From Rhodococcus sp. HNM0563 (GTDB lineage Bacteria > Actinomycetota > Actinomycetes > Mycobacteriales > Mycobacteriaceae): 64,000 bases of DNA. Location: NCBI RefSeq assembly GCF_012726195.1, contig NZ_JAASAF010000003.1, positions 62,001 to 126,000 on the forward strand. Reading direction: 5' to 3'. Shown here piece by piece: positions 30,228 through 38,716 of this stretch (position 1 is its first letter; every line of letters starts with the position of its first letter). The translations under genes were made by a program, and so were the position numbers. Below the pieces are notes generated by a model. It did not search any database, was not told the origin of the DNA, and was given only the letters and a program-made list of their open reading frames with translations.

Positions 30228-31565
30228 GTGCGCGTGGTCGGCAAGACTCCCTCCACTCAGGCCGAGCGCAGATCGCGGCCGAAGAACCGGCGAGACCAGA
30301 TCGCCACCGCGGCCGCGATCGCCTTCAGCGAACGTGGCTACCACGGCGTGAGCGTCGAAGACATCGCCGAGGAGGTGGGAATCACCAAATCCGCTCTGTA
30401 CCGGCACTTTCCGGGGAAGTACGCACTCTTCCGCAACTCTGCTCTCATACTTCTGGACGCCCTGGAGACAGCCCTGGAGAGCTCACCGACGGGTCACGTC
30501 GAATCGCCCGCGGACGAACTCCGCTCGCATCTCTGCGCCATCATCGGCACCACGATCGCCAACCGGCGCACCGCAGGTATCTACCGCTGGGAACGCCGGT
30601 ACCTACGACCAGAGGATCGCTCTCCTATCCGTCGGCGGGCATGGGAGGTCAACCGCAGGATCGGCGAATGTGTGAGCCTCATCCGCCCGGGTATTTCCAG
30701 CACGGACACGTTCGTGCTCGTTGCCGCGATGCTCAGCGCAATCGGCAGTATCACTGCGCACAGCCTCACTCTGGCGCCGCGCCGCATCGAGCACATCCTC
30801 GTCGATGCATGTATGGCACTGTCCCGGGCGGATCTCTCTTCGGAAGAACCTATTTCGTCGATACCCACCGCTGTCAGCCACCGGCCGTCGGCGAACAACA
30901 TGCGCGAGGATCTTCTGCAATCGGCGATCGAACTCTTCCATCGGGAGGGATACGCGGAAATCGGAGTGGAGGAGATCGCCTCGACCGTAGGCCTGCCCGC
31001 GTCGGGCGTCTACCGATACTTCCCGTCGAAGGCCGATATCCTCGCAGCCGCTTTCTACCGCGCGATCGACCGTCTCGAGACCTCGATCGAGTCGGCACTT
31101 CAGCAGACCTCGAGCCCACGAGACGGCCTCGAAGCACTTGCCGCGGTGTATATCGAACTCTGCATCTCGCAGCGGGAGTTGATGTCCGTGTATTTTGCGG
31201 AGCTGATCAATGTGCCTCCCGGACCGCGGGCAGATCTACGGATGCGCCAGCGACTCGACGTCGAACAGTGGGCCACCCTCCTCAACGAGGTACGCCCCGA
31301 ACTCTCGAGCGTCGAATCACGCTTCCTCCTGTACGCAGCGCTCAACCTCGTTCCCGATCTGGGTGTGTTCCTCGGCCCCAACGCCGTGCGGCAACAGGCG
31401 CCACGGATCCATGCGGTGATGATGTCGGTACTACTCGGCTCCGCGCCCGGACAGCCTGCGTCCTCCGAACACAGTCCGCATGCGCCGAAGTCGAGCGCTG
31501 CCACGTCACTGTCTGCACACACTCCGTCCCCTCGAGGTCGCCGTCGCCGGAGCAGCACCGTCTGA
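30228..31565 (+). CDS. mce3R: Double-TetR transcriptional regulator, Mce3R-like
   Basis: 445 residues with two complete TetR units. The first DNA-binding domain is at residues 22-65 (IATAAAIAFSERGYHGVSVEDIAEEVGITKSALYRHFPGK...) and the second at 227-272 (LLQSAIELFHREGYAEIGVEEIASTVGLPASGVYRYFPSK). Each has its own ligand-binding region. Fused tandem TetR regulators are rare; Mce3R of Mycobacterium tuberculosis is the best known and controls a mce operon from a divergent position, exactly as here. A poorly conserved Ser/Arg tail follows. An in-frame TAG at 30225 fixes the start at GTG 30228 or GTG 30234. Orthology rests on architecture and synteny. Confidence 0.85.
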   Translation: MRVVGKTPSTQAERRSRPKNRRDQIATAAAIAFSERGYHGVSVEDIAEEVGITKSALYRHFPGKYALFRNSALILLDALETALESSPTGHVESPADELRSHLCAIIGTTIANRRTAGIYRWERRYLRPEDRSPIRRRAWEVNRRIGECVSLIRPGISSTDTFVLVAAMLSAIGSITAHSLTLAPRRIEHILVDACMALSRADLSSEEPISSIPTAVSHRPSANNMREDLLQSAIELFHREGYAEIGVEEIASTVGLPASGVYRYFPSKADILAAAFYRAIDRLETSIESALQQTSSPRDGLEALAAVYIELCISQRELMSVYFAELINVPPGPRADLRMRQRLDVEQWATLLNEVRPELSSVESRFLLYAALNLVPDLGVFLGPNAVRQQAPRIHAVMMSVLLGSAPGQPASSEHSPHAPKSSAATSLSAHTPSPRGRRRRSSTV

Positions 31566-31661
31566 AGCGTCCCGAGCCTGCCCGCCTTCTTCGCGCGCGG
31601 ATATCGGAAGGAAGGCATGCTGGGAGACGCACCCGATCCCCGGACACAAGGAGCACTCGAC

Positions 31662-32321
31662 ATGGCACGCATCGCACTCTTCGGCGGACACGGCAAGGTC
31701 GCGCTGCACCTCGAGCAGCTGCTCGCCGAAGCCGGCCACGAGACCAGTGCGTTCATTCGCAATCCGGACCACGCCGACGACGTGCGAGCCGCAGGCGGCA
31801 CGCCGGTGGTGGCCGACGTCGAACAACTCGACATCACGGCGCTGACCGAACTGTTGCAGGGTCATGACGCGGTGGTGTGGTCGGCGGGCGCCGGTGGCGG
31901 GAACCCGGCCCGCACCTACGCCGTGGACCGCGACGCGGCGATCTCATCGATGACGGCCGCGCAGGAAGCCGGTGTGCGCCGGTACGTGATGGTGTCGTAC
32001 TTCGGAGCGCGCACGGACCACGGAGTGCCCGAGGACAACAGCTTCTACCCCTACGCGGAGGCGAAGGCCGCCGCCGATGCGCATCTGCGCGGCACCGACC
32101 TCGAATGGACGATCCTGGGGCCGAGCGCCCTCACGCTGGATCCGCCGACCGGACGAGTCGAGGTCGCCGGGCAGGGTGCGCGCGACAAGGGGCAGGTGTC
32201 ACGCGCCGATGTCGCTGCCGTCGTCGCGGCGGTGCTCGAGCGCCCCGAGACTGCGGGTCGCATGATCGAATTCAACAACGGCGACACACCGATCGCGGAG
32301 GCGCTCGACGCGCTCGAGTAG
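31662..32321 (+). CDS. Atypical SDR-like NAD(P)-binding protein
   Basis: 219 residues from ATG 31662, with AAGGAG six to seven bases upstream. ARIALFGGHGKVALHLEQLLAEAGHE is a Rossmann strand-turn-helix in which GGHGKV replaces the classic GxGxxG, typical of NmrA/SDR_a5-type proteins. YVMVSYFGART and YPYAEAKAAAD hold the Tyr-Lys pair spaced as YxxxK. EWTILGPSALT and GQVSRADVAAVVAAVLERP match this family too. These are NAD(P)H-binding oxidoreductases or redox sensors without a known substrate here. It stands alone downstream of the mce3R-like gene. Confidence 0.85.
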   Translation: MARIALFGGHGKVALHLEQLLAEAGHETSAFIRNPDHADDVRAAGGTPVVADVEQLDITALTELLQGHDAVVWSAGAGGGNPARTYAVDRDAAISSMTAAQEAGVRRYVMVSYFGARTDHGVPEDNSFYPYAEAKAAADAHLRGTDLEWTILGPSALTLDPPTGRVEVAGQGARDKGQVSRADVAAVVAAVLERPETAGRMIEFNNGDTPIAEALDALE

Positions 32322-32403
32322 CACTCCGTACGTCGGAAGTCGTACGGAAACCCACGCAGCTGATCGGACGACGGCGGCGAGCCCGGAAACTAGCGTCGAC
32401 GGC

Positions 32404-32943
32404 ATGTTGCCGCCGCATTCCTTCCCGATTCGGACCGCGATCACTGTGGCCTACAGTTGGGTCACGCTCATTGCGTTCGGGGGGATTCTCGCCGAAACGA
32501 TCATCCTCTATCCCAACATCTTTCACGACCCTCCTGCATCCCTCGAACTGTCCGTCGAGTTCTTCTCGCAGACGGGCCCCTCGGATTTCTTCCCACCGCT
32601 CGGCGCGATCACGGTTGCTCTCTCGATGGTGACGTTGTTCCTTCTTCGTCGTCACAGTGAGGCGCGACCGTGGGCGGCAGCAAGCCTCGCTACGCTGGTT
32701 GTCGGCGAGTTCGCCTTCTCCGCACTCTATTTCTGGCCTCGGAACACGATCATGTTCGACGAGGGCCCTGCCCTGCATTCCGCCGAAACGCTACGCCGGA
32801 CCGCATTCGAGTTCGAGATGGGGCACTGGGTCCGACTGGCGATGAGCGCTGTCACCGCGACGCTCGCATTCGTCGCGCTGTTCCGGGTGCTCACCGCGCG
32901 CGCCGGCGAACCTGCGCGGCCCGAGGCCGAGGTCGCATCGTGA
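32404..32943 (+). CDS. Four-helix membrane protein, DUF1772-like
   Basis: 179 residues from ATG 32404. Four hydrophobic segments are visible near residues 13-35, 66-84, 92-112 (SLATLVVGEFAFSALYFW) and 140-163. RRTAFEFEMGHWVRLAMSA, with conserved Glu-Met-Gly-His, resembles the DUF1772 (anthrone-oxygenase-related) family; this is from memory. Its stop overlaps the GTG start of the next gene (32940), so the two membrane proteins are likely cotranslated. Confidence 0.65.
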   Translation: MLPPHSFPIRTAITVAYSWVTLIAFGGILAETIILYPNIFHDPPASLELSVEFFSQTGPSDFFPPLGAITVALSMVTLFLLRRHSEARPWAAASLATLVVGEFAFSALYFWPRNTIMFDEGPALHSAETLRRTAFEFEMGHWVRLAMSAVTATLAFVALFRVLTARAGEPARPEAEVAS

Positions 32944-33434
32944 CATCCGCCGCACATCCGAATCCCGGCATGCATCGGATGACGATCGTCGGCCTTGCCA
33001 TGCTGGGGGTACCGCGGGTCGTCGCGCACGACCTCGGGATCGCCGGGCCTGGCGTGAATGCAGTACTCGTATTCGCTCCACCCGCCATCTGGCTCGCCGT
33101 CCTGCTTGCGAAGCGGACTCCCCGGCCCTTCCGCACAGCGCTTCGGATCGGTCTCGCTTACGGGATCTTCGTCGCTGTCGGACACCAGGTGATGTGGGAC
33201 GCAGCATTCGGGCCGAACGCACCCGTGATGGGCGGTAGTCTCGCCGATGTGATGCCGACCTGGGTGGAGTCGGTGATCATGCGGGGCTTCGCCGTCATCA
33301 GCAGCGTGGCGACAGGCGCCGTCGTAGGAGCGATCGTCGGTGTCCTCGCATGGTTGCCGACTCAGGTCTGCCGTCGGATACACGCCCGGGAGAAAGGCGA
33401 CGACAATCTCCGTGCGCACCATGGACCCAGTTGA
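32940..33434 (+). CDS. Hypothetical membrane protein
   Basis: 164 residues from GTG 32940, which overlaps the preceding stop as GTGA. Four hydrophobic helices are seen: MTIVGLAMLGVPRVV, VNAVLVFAPPAIWLAVLLA, LAYGIFVAVGHQVMW and VISSVATGAVVGAIVGVLAWL. It ends in a basic tail that overlaps the next start. I do not recognise a family. Being between another small membrane protein and the sensor kinase, it could be a membrane partner of the two-component system. Confidence 0.7.
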   Translation: MTSAAHPNPGMHRMTIVGLAMLGVPRVVAHDLGIAGPGVNAVLVFAPPAIWLAVLLAKRTPRPFRTALRIGLAYGIFVAVGHQVMWDAAFGPNAPVMGGSLADVMPTWVESVIMRGFAVISSVATGAVVGAIVGVLAWLPTQVCRRIHAREKGDDNLRAHHGPS

Positions 33435-34593
33435 AAGCACTGTCCGCCGAGAACTCATCATCGACGCCACCCTCGCAATCACGGTGTGGATGATCATCAG
33501 CGTCGCAATCGCGGCAGATCTCGGAGACGATTCGACCGGCCCGTCCCTGCTCGCGTACCTGTTCGCTGCGTCGTTCGCCGGTCCGGTGCTGTTCCGCCGC
33601 CGTCGTCCGGTCGAGGCGCTGGTATTGACCGCCGTGATGTTCGTGACGTACTACGCGCTGTCTTTCCCGCCGATCGGATTGGCACTTCCGCTCGCAATAC
33701 CGTTGTATTCCGCCGCGGAGCGGGGACACCTGCGGTGGGCAACCGTCATCGCAGGTGCTCTCGTCCTGCTCTCGACCGTCGTGCGCGTCGGGCAAGGAGA
33801 CGAGCTGCGCTACCTGCTCGGCTTCGAACTGGCAGGGTCCACGGGACTTCTGGCGGCAGTGATCGCACTCGGCGACAGCGTCCGTTCACGCCGCACACTT
33901 CGGGAAGAAATGGAACGTGGAGAGCGTGCCGCGGAGCTCGAACGAGAACGGGAAGCGACACGCCGCGTCGAGGACGAGCGCCTCCTCATCGCACGTGATC
34001 TGCACGACCTGCTCGCCCATACCATCACCGTGATCGCGCTCCACACCGATGTGGCCATCGAAACGATGAAGGACGATCCTCCGCTCGCGCGGCGGTCGCT
34101 GACGTCGGTGCGCGAGGCGTGTACGCGAACAGTCACCGAGTTGCACGCCACCGTCGTGGCACTCCGTTCCCCTGCAGGCACTCCATCCGAAGGCGACCGC
34201 GCACCGACCGCGGGGTTGGGGGATCTGCAACGCCTGGTCGACACCGTTTCCGAAGCAGGTGTTGCCGTCCGCATCGAGATCCACGGTACTGCTGTACCGG
34301 TTCCTGCCGTCGTCGGCGCAACTGCCTACCGCATCGTGCAGGAAGCGCTGAGCAATGTTCTGCGCCACGCCGATGCCACCGAAGCTGTTGTTGCCGTGAA
34401 CTATTCCAACGACGTCGTGCAGGTGTCGATCCACGACAACGGTCGCGGCGTCTCGGGTAGTGCGACCGAGGGATGGGGATTGGCCGGCATGCGTGAGCGG
34501 GCCGGCCTGCTGGGCGGGTCGGTCGAGGCCCACCCGGTAGAAGGCGGAGGCTTCGTCGTGGACGCACGGATCCCACATGGAGGACACCCGTGA
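33421..34593 (+). CDS. Sensor histidine kinase, NarL/DesK type (HisKA_3)
   Basis: 390 residues from ATG 33421, overlapping the preceding gene by 14 bp. Residues about 20-150 hold membrane helices (VWMIISVAIAADL, LVLTAVMFVTYYAL, TVIAGALVLLSTVV). Residues about 165-200 are a dimerisation helix, then ERLLIARDLHDLLAHTITVIALH with phospho-acceptor His195, and a C-terminal HATPase_c domain (QEALSNVLRHADA, VQVSIHDNGRGVSG, GWGLAGMRERAGLLGG). The kinase autophosphorylates and passes phosphate to the adjacent regulator. No extracellular sensor domain of any size is seen, so the signal is probably sensed in the membrane. Confidence 0.93.
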   Translation: MDPVESTVRRELIIDATLAITVWMIISVAIAADLGDDSTGPSLLAYLFAASFAGPVLFRRRRPVEALVLTAVMFVTYYALSFPPIGLALPLAIPLYSAAERGHLRWATVIAGALVLLSTVVRVGQGDELRYLLGFELAGSTGLLAAVIALGDSVRSRRTLREEMERGERAAELEREREATRRVEDERLLIARDLHDLLAHTITVIALHTDVAIETMKDDPPLARRSLTSVREACTRTVTELHATVVALRSPAGTPSEGDRAPTAGLGDLQRLVDTVSEAGVAVRIEIHGTAVPVPAVVGATAYRIVQEALSNVLRHADATEAVVAVNYSNDVVQVSIHDNGRGVSGSATEGWGLAGMRERAGLLGGSVEAHPVEGGGFVVDARIPHGGHP

Positions 34594-35288
34594 TCCGAGT
34601 GGTGCTCGTCGACGATCAGGAACTCGTGCGGGAAGGCCTCCAGGTGCTCCTCGACCGCACCGACGACATCGCAGTCGTCGGGACGGCGGCGGATGGCGAC
34701 GCCGGCGTTCGCGTCGTCTCCGAGACGTCACCCGACGTGGTGTTGATGGACATTCGCATGCCGGGAACTGACGGAATCGCCGCGACCCGCCGGATCGTCG
34801 GCGACCCTGCGCTGTCGGACGTTCGCGTCGTGGTTCTCACGACCTTCGATACCGACGACAACGTGCTCGCGGCCATCCGCGCAGGAGCAGTGGGCTTCCT
34901 CGTCAAGAACACGGCACCGGATGATCTCCGCGCGGCGATCCGCACAGTCGCGGGCGGGGATGCGATGCTGTCGCCGACGGTCACTCACCGCGTGATGGAG
35001 GCGGCGGCGCGCAGCCCGGCCACTCTCGACACCGGGCAACTGGACGGACTCACCGCACGGGAACGCGAAATCCTCGCCGAGGTCGGGCTGGGTCTGTCGA
35101 ACGACGAAATCGGGAGCAAGCTGGTGATCAGTCCGGCAACGGTCCGCACCCACGTGACACGGATACTCGCCAAGCTCGCCGCGCGCGATCGTGCCAACCT
35201 CGTCGCGGTCGCCTTCCGGACGGGCCTGGTGGATCCGGCCGACCCACGAGACGGCCGAATGTCACCCTCATCCAATCGAACTGCATGA
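34590..35288 (+). CDS. LuxR/NarL-type response regulator
   Basis: 232 residues from GTG 34590, overlapping the kinase stop. The receiver domain has DD at residues 8-9, phospho-acceptor Asp53 (VLMDIRMPG), Thr at about 84 and Lys105 (FLVKN). The C-terminal part is a LuxR HTH (LTAREREILAEVGLGLSNDEIGSKLVISPATVRTHVTRIL). Phosphorylation by the upstream kinase should drive DNA binding. Targets are not visible; the two membrane genes upstream are candidates. Confidence 0.95.
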   Translation: MIRVVLVDDQELVREGLQVLLDRTDDIAVVGTAADGDAGVRVVSETSPDVVLMDIRMPGTDGIAATRRIVGDPALSDVRVVVLTTFDTDDNVLAAIRAGAVGFLVKNTAPDDLRAAIRTVAGGDAMLSPTVTHRVMEAAARSPATLDTGQLDGLTAREREILAEVGLGLSNDEIGSKLVISPATVRTHVTRILAKLAARDRANLVAVAFRTGLVDPADPRDGRMSPSSNRTA

Positions 35289-35304
35289 AGGTGACATTCG
35301 GCCG
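35252..35304. terminator. Long inverted repeat after the response regulator
   Basis: CGGCCGAATGTCACC at 35252-35266 pairs perfectly with GGTGACATTCGGCCG at 35290-35304 (15 pairs, 23-base loop). It overlaps the end of the regulator gene and faces the convergent hydroxylase stop at 35319, so it may end both transcripts, or be an operator because the arms are exact. Confidence 0.6.
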
Positions 35305-35318
35305 AAGTGCAGCGGGTG

Positions 35319-37217
35319 TCAGACCTGCGGCGCGAGCTCGTCGACCCGCACCGGGGAGGTGTCCGAGGCAGCCGCGATGGCCTCCTCGAACTGCCGGTGG
35401 TCGACCTGCGAACCGAGCATCAGGGCGAGACGCGTGAGGAAACCTTCACGATCGCTCTCGTCGACCTGGTCGAGCGCAGTCGACAGGCCCAGCCACACGT
35501 TCTCACGACGCTGCTCGTCGCCGGTGACCTGCTCGGCCGGACGGGCAGGCAACGCGTCGCCGGACGGAGCAGCGCCGGAGCGCAACGCGTCTGCGACACC
35601 CGACAGGCCTGCAACAGGCACACGGCACAGCAGAAGACCGTCTGGACGGATCACGAAGGTGTCGCCGGCCTTCGCGCCGAGCGCGTCGGCCAGGTCGGCA
35701 GCGTCGAGTACGGTCACGCCGTCCACCTCGGCACTGTCGACTGCGAGTGCGCGGACGCTCTCGGGCGACAGCGCTGCTCCGAGCTCGGTGGTGGCCGCGA
35801 CGAGCGCGGCGCTGTCCGCATCGTCGAGCCCGAAGCCGAGCACCGCGAAACCGGTGCCGCGAGCGACGTTGAGTGAGGTGTCGGCCCCGCCGATACGCAC
35901 GCGGCGGTCTTCGACCGGGTCACCTGGCAGCACACCTTCGGTCCCCGGAGCCACCGGCCACGTCAGCGGCGACAGTCGCGCGTGGGTGGCACTGGACTGA
36001 CGCGGGTTGATCAGGTGACCGAACTCGGGGCGACCGACCGCAAGCGCGAGGACTGCGTCGCGCGTGGTGCGGTATCCGTGGCTGCCCGGGCTCATGATGA
36101 GGGTGGACTTGCCTGCGTTGGCCACATTCTGCTCCCACGCGTTGTGGCGCTCGGACGAGTACGCCTGAAGCAGGGCGGCGTCGGCGTTGCCATGGATCAC
36201 GGCCGCGAGCTGCCACGCGAGGGTCTCAGCGTCCTCCATGCCGGAGTTCAGGCCGCGCACACCGAAGATCGGAACGAGATGTGCTGCGTCCCCGGCGAAC
36301 AGGATCCGGTCGTGGGCGAACTCGTCGAGGGCGAGTGCGCGGGCACTGTAGAAGCCCTTCCACTCGAGGGTCCACGGCAGGTCGTTCTGCAGCCAGTCGA
36401 GGTGCTTGGCGATGCGAGCCCGGATGGCGTCTTCCTGGGTCTCGATCTCGGCATCCTCGGACGGGTCGAGTTGGTAGTCGATGCGCCAGATGTCGCCGGG
36501 CTGCTTGTGCATGATGATCGTCGAACCGGGGTTGCTCGGCGGGTCGAACCACACCATGCGCTCGGCGGGCAGAGCCGATTCCCAGTGGATGTCGGCGATG
36601 ACGTAGCGGCCTTCGTAGCTGGTGCCCTGCAGGCGCAGGCCTGCGAGTTCACGCATGCGGCTGCGACCGCCGTCGGCCGCGACGACGTACCGGGCGCGCA
36701 GATGGCGCTTGCCGTCGGCGGTGTCGACTTCGAGGGTGACTTCGTCATCACCGCGAAGAATGCCCGCGATCGATGCCTGCCAGTACAGGGTGATGAGCGG
36801 ATTCTGCTCGATGGTGTCGACCATGATCTGTTCGAACTCCGACTGGGAGACGTTGATCATGGGCGGACGCACGTCGAAGTCTCGCTGCGGCATCTGGAAG
36901 TGCAGGACCTGCTGGTCGCGGTAGAAGCTACGGCCGCCGGCCCACGGAAGCACGATCTTGTCGAGTTCGGCACCGAAGCCGAGACGCGCAGCGGCTTCGA
37001 GGCTGTGTCGGGAGATGCAGATCGCGCGGCTACCGAAGGACACCTGGTCGGCGGCTTCGATAATTGTGACGGGGATACCGCGCTGTGCGAGTCCGAGTGC
37101 GGTGGCCATGCCGACCGGTCCGGCACCCACGACGACGACGGGGAGCGTCTCGTCGGACGGCATCATCGACTCGAACGTCGATGCGGGGTACTTGGGAGGC
37201 TGGTAGTAGGTCGACAT
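35319..37217 (-). CDS. FAD-dependent aromatic hydroxylase, MhpA-like
   Basis: 632 residues, somewhat longer than MhpA. PVVVVGAGPVGMATALGLAQRG is the FAD loop, YVVAADGGRSRMREL the DG motif, and ILFAGDAAHLVPIFGVRGLNSGMEDAETLAWQLA the GD motif with GDAAH. The C-terminal part (about 480-600) is the thioredoxin-like tail seen in phenol and 3-(3-hydroxyphenyl)propionate hydroxylases. The enzyme should use NAD(P)H and O2 to hydroxylate a phenolic substrate. The stop of the symporter at 37221 is 3 bp from this start, so they form one operon. The substrate is inferred from the transporter pairing only. Confidence 0.92.
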   Translation of the reverse strand: MSTYYQPPKYPASTFESMMPSDETLPVVVVGAGPVGMATALGLAQRGIPVTIIEAADQVSFGSRAICISRHSLEAAARLGFGAELDKIVLPWAGGRSFYRDQQVLHFQMPQRDFDVRPPMINVSQSEFEQIMVDTIEQNPLITLYWQASIAGILRGDDEVTLEVDTADGKRHLRARYVVAADGGRSRMRELAGLRLQGTSYEGRYVIADIHWESALPAERMVWFDPPSNPGSTIIMHKQPGDIWRIDYQLDPSEDAEIETQEDAIRARIAKHLDWLQNDLPWTLEWKGFYSARALALDEFAHDRILFAGDAAHLVPIFGVRGLNSGMEDAETLAWQLAAVIHGNADAALLQAYSSERHNAWEQNVANAGKSTLIMSPGSHGYRTTRDAVLALAVGRPEFGHLINPRQSSATHARLSPLTWPVAPGTEGVLPGDPVEDRRVRIGGADTSLNVARGTGFAVLGFGLDDADSAALVAATTELGAALSPESVRALAVDSAEVDGVTVLDAADLADALGAKAGDTFVIRPDGLLLCRVPVAGLSGVADALRSGAAPSGDALPARPAEQVTGDEQRRENVWLGLSTALDQVDESDREGFLTRLALMLGSQVDHRQFEEAIAAASDTSPVRVDELAPQV

Positions 37218-37220
37218 GGG

Positions 37221-38558
37221 TCAGACACCTTCCTGCGAGGGGGACTGTGCCTGCTCGGTGCCGGTGCCTGCGGAGGGCACACGCAGGAGCAGGATGCTCA
37301 TGAGGCTGACCAGGGCGATCAGCACGAAGTAGCCGGTGATGGACATCGAGGTGCCGGTCGCGGCGAACAGCGAGGTCGCGATCATCGGGGCGAGACCGCC
37401 GCCGAGGATGGCACCGACCTGGTAGCCGAGGGACGCACCGCTGTAGCGGATCTTGGCGGGGAACAGTTCCGCGAACAGCGCTGACTGGGGTCCGGCGCAG
37501 CAGCCGAGGGTGAAACCCAGTGCGATCATGGACAGCAACATCACCGGCAGGATCGCGGTGTCCATCAGTGGGAAGAACAGGGCTGCGGCGACGACGAGCG
37601 CGGCCGATGCCTTGATGTAGATGGTGCGGCGGCCGACGAGGTCGGAACGCCAGGCGCTGTAGGCCATGCCGGCCATCCAGAACGGGCAGGATGCGATGAG
37701 CAGTGCCAGCATCGCGGTCTTGCTGTAGCCGAGTTCGGTTTCGCCGTACTTGAGCACGTAGACCATGTAGGCGTACGCGATGCCGTTGGTGGCGATGAAC
37801 GTGCCACCGGCCAGGAGCACGGTCTTCCAGTGCTTGGTGAGCACCTCGAGGATCGGCATCTTCTCTTCGACCTCGGCGGGAGCTTCCTTGGCCGCCTTGA
37901 ATTCGGCGCTCTCCTCGAGCCCGAGACGAATCCACATGGCCACGATGACGAGGACCGCCGACATGAGGAACGGCACGCGCCAGCCCCACGAGTTGAAGGC
38001 GTCTTCGCTGAGGAGCGCGGTCAACGGAAGGTAGACGAGGTTCGCGATCAGCACACCTGCGGGCACACCCAGCTGGGGCGCCGCTCCGTACAGGCCACGT
38101 TTGCCTGCGGGGGCGTTCTCGGTCGCGACGAGCACTGCACCGCCCCATTCACCGCCAACGCCGAGGCCCTGGATGAAGCGCAGAGCAACGAGGAGGATCG
38201 GAGCAGCCACGCCGATGGCGGCGTAGTTCGGCAGCAGGCCGATGGCCACAGTCGCGAAGCCCATGAGGAGCAGCGACGTAACGAGCATCGACTTGCGGCC
38301 GATCTTGTCACCGAAGTGACCCATCACCACGCCGCCGATGGGGCGGGCGATGAAGCCGACGGCGAGCGTCGCGAACGCTGCGAGGGTGCCCGCGACATCC
38401 GACGAACCCGGGAAGAACTGAGGTCCTAGGACCAGCGCCGCTGCGGTGCCGTAGATGAAGAAGTCGTACCACTCGATGGCGGTGCCGACGAAGCTGCCGA
38501 GCGCGGCTTTGCGCGCCGCTTTTGCCGACGTCTGAGGCGTCGAGTCAAGAACGGTCAT
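37221..38558 (-). CDS. MHS-family metabolite:H+ symporter
   Basis: 445 residues, 12 predicted helices. GSFVGTAIEWYDFFIYGTAAALV is the MHS-family opening, PIGGVVMGHFGDKIGRKSMLV the MFS loop motif, and LGVGGEWGGAVLVATENAP the fourth-helix motif. Members move aromatic acids, shikimate, alpha-ketoglutarate or proline betaine. Coupled to the hydroxylase downstream (3 bp between genes), it probably imports that enzyme's substrate. The region before it (38559-38716) holds the operator palindrome. Confidence 0.92.
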   Translation of the reverse strand: MTVLDSTPQTSAKAARKAALGSFVGTAIEWYDFFIYGTAAALVLGPQFFPGSSDVAGTLAAFATLAVGFIARPIGGVVMGHFGDKIGRKSMLVTSLLLMGFATVAIGLLPNYAAIGVAAPILLVALRFIQGLGVGGEWGGAVLVATENAPAGKRGLYGAAPQLGVPAGVLIANLVYLPLTALLSEDAFNSWGWRVPFLMSAVLVIVAMWIRLGLEESAEFKAAKEAPAEVEEKMPILEVLTKHWKTVLLAGGTFIATNGIAYAYMVYVLKYGETELGYSKTAMLALLIASCPFWMAGMAYSAWRSDLVGRRTIYIKASAALVVAAALFFPLMDTAILPVMLLSMIALGFTLGCCAGPQSALFAELFPAKIRYSGASLGYQVGAILGGGLAPMIATSLFAATGTSMSITGYFVLIALVSLMSILLLRVPSAGTGTEQAQSPSQEGV

Positions 38559-38669
38559 GAGTACGGGTGCCCTTCGGCGAAGTGAACTGGAACGGATCCG
38601 ATTAACGAGCGTTCGGACGCGGTACAGCCATCATGAGGGCGGTCACATTCATTTGAAAAGCGGATAAAG

Positions 38670-38687
38670 TCGGGGATCTATCCCCGA
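38670..38687. promoter_or_regulatory. Perfect 18-bp palindrome between LysR gene and symporter
   Basis: TCGGGGATCTATCCCCGA is symmetrical about its centre, 112 bp upstream of the symporter start and 30 bp after the LysR stop. It does not contain the T-N11-A spacing of a typical LysR box, so it is either the site of another regulator or a compact hairpin that ends the LysR transcript. Promoter elements for the operon should lie in 38559-38670. Confidence 0.5.
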
Positions 38688-38716
38688 AAAACCGTCATTG
38701 GGCGCATTCGTGCAGC

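Noticed and set aside
38670-38687. A standard LysR T-N11-A box at the palindrome
   Set aside because: The spacing T-N11-A is not present within the palindrome.
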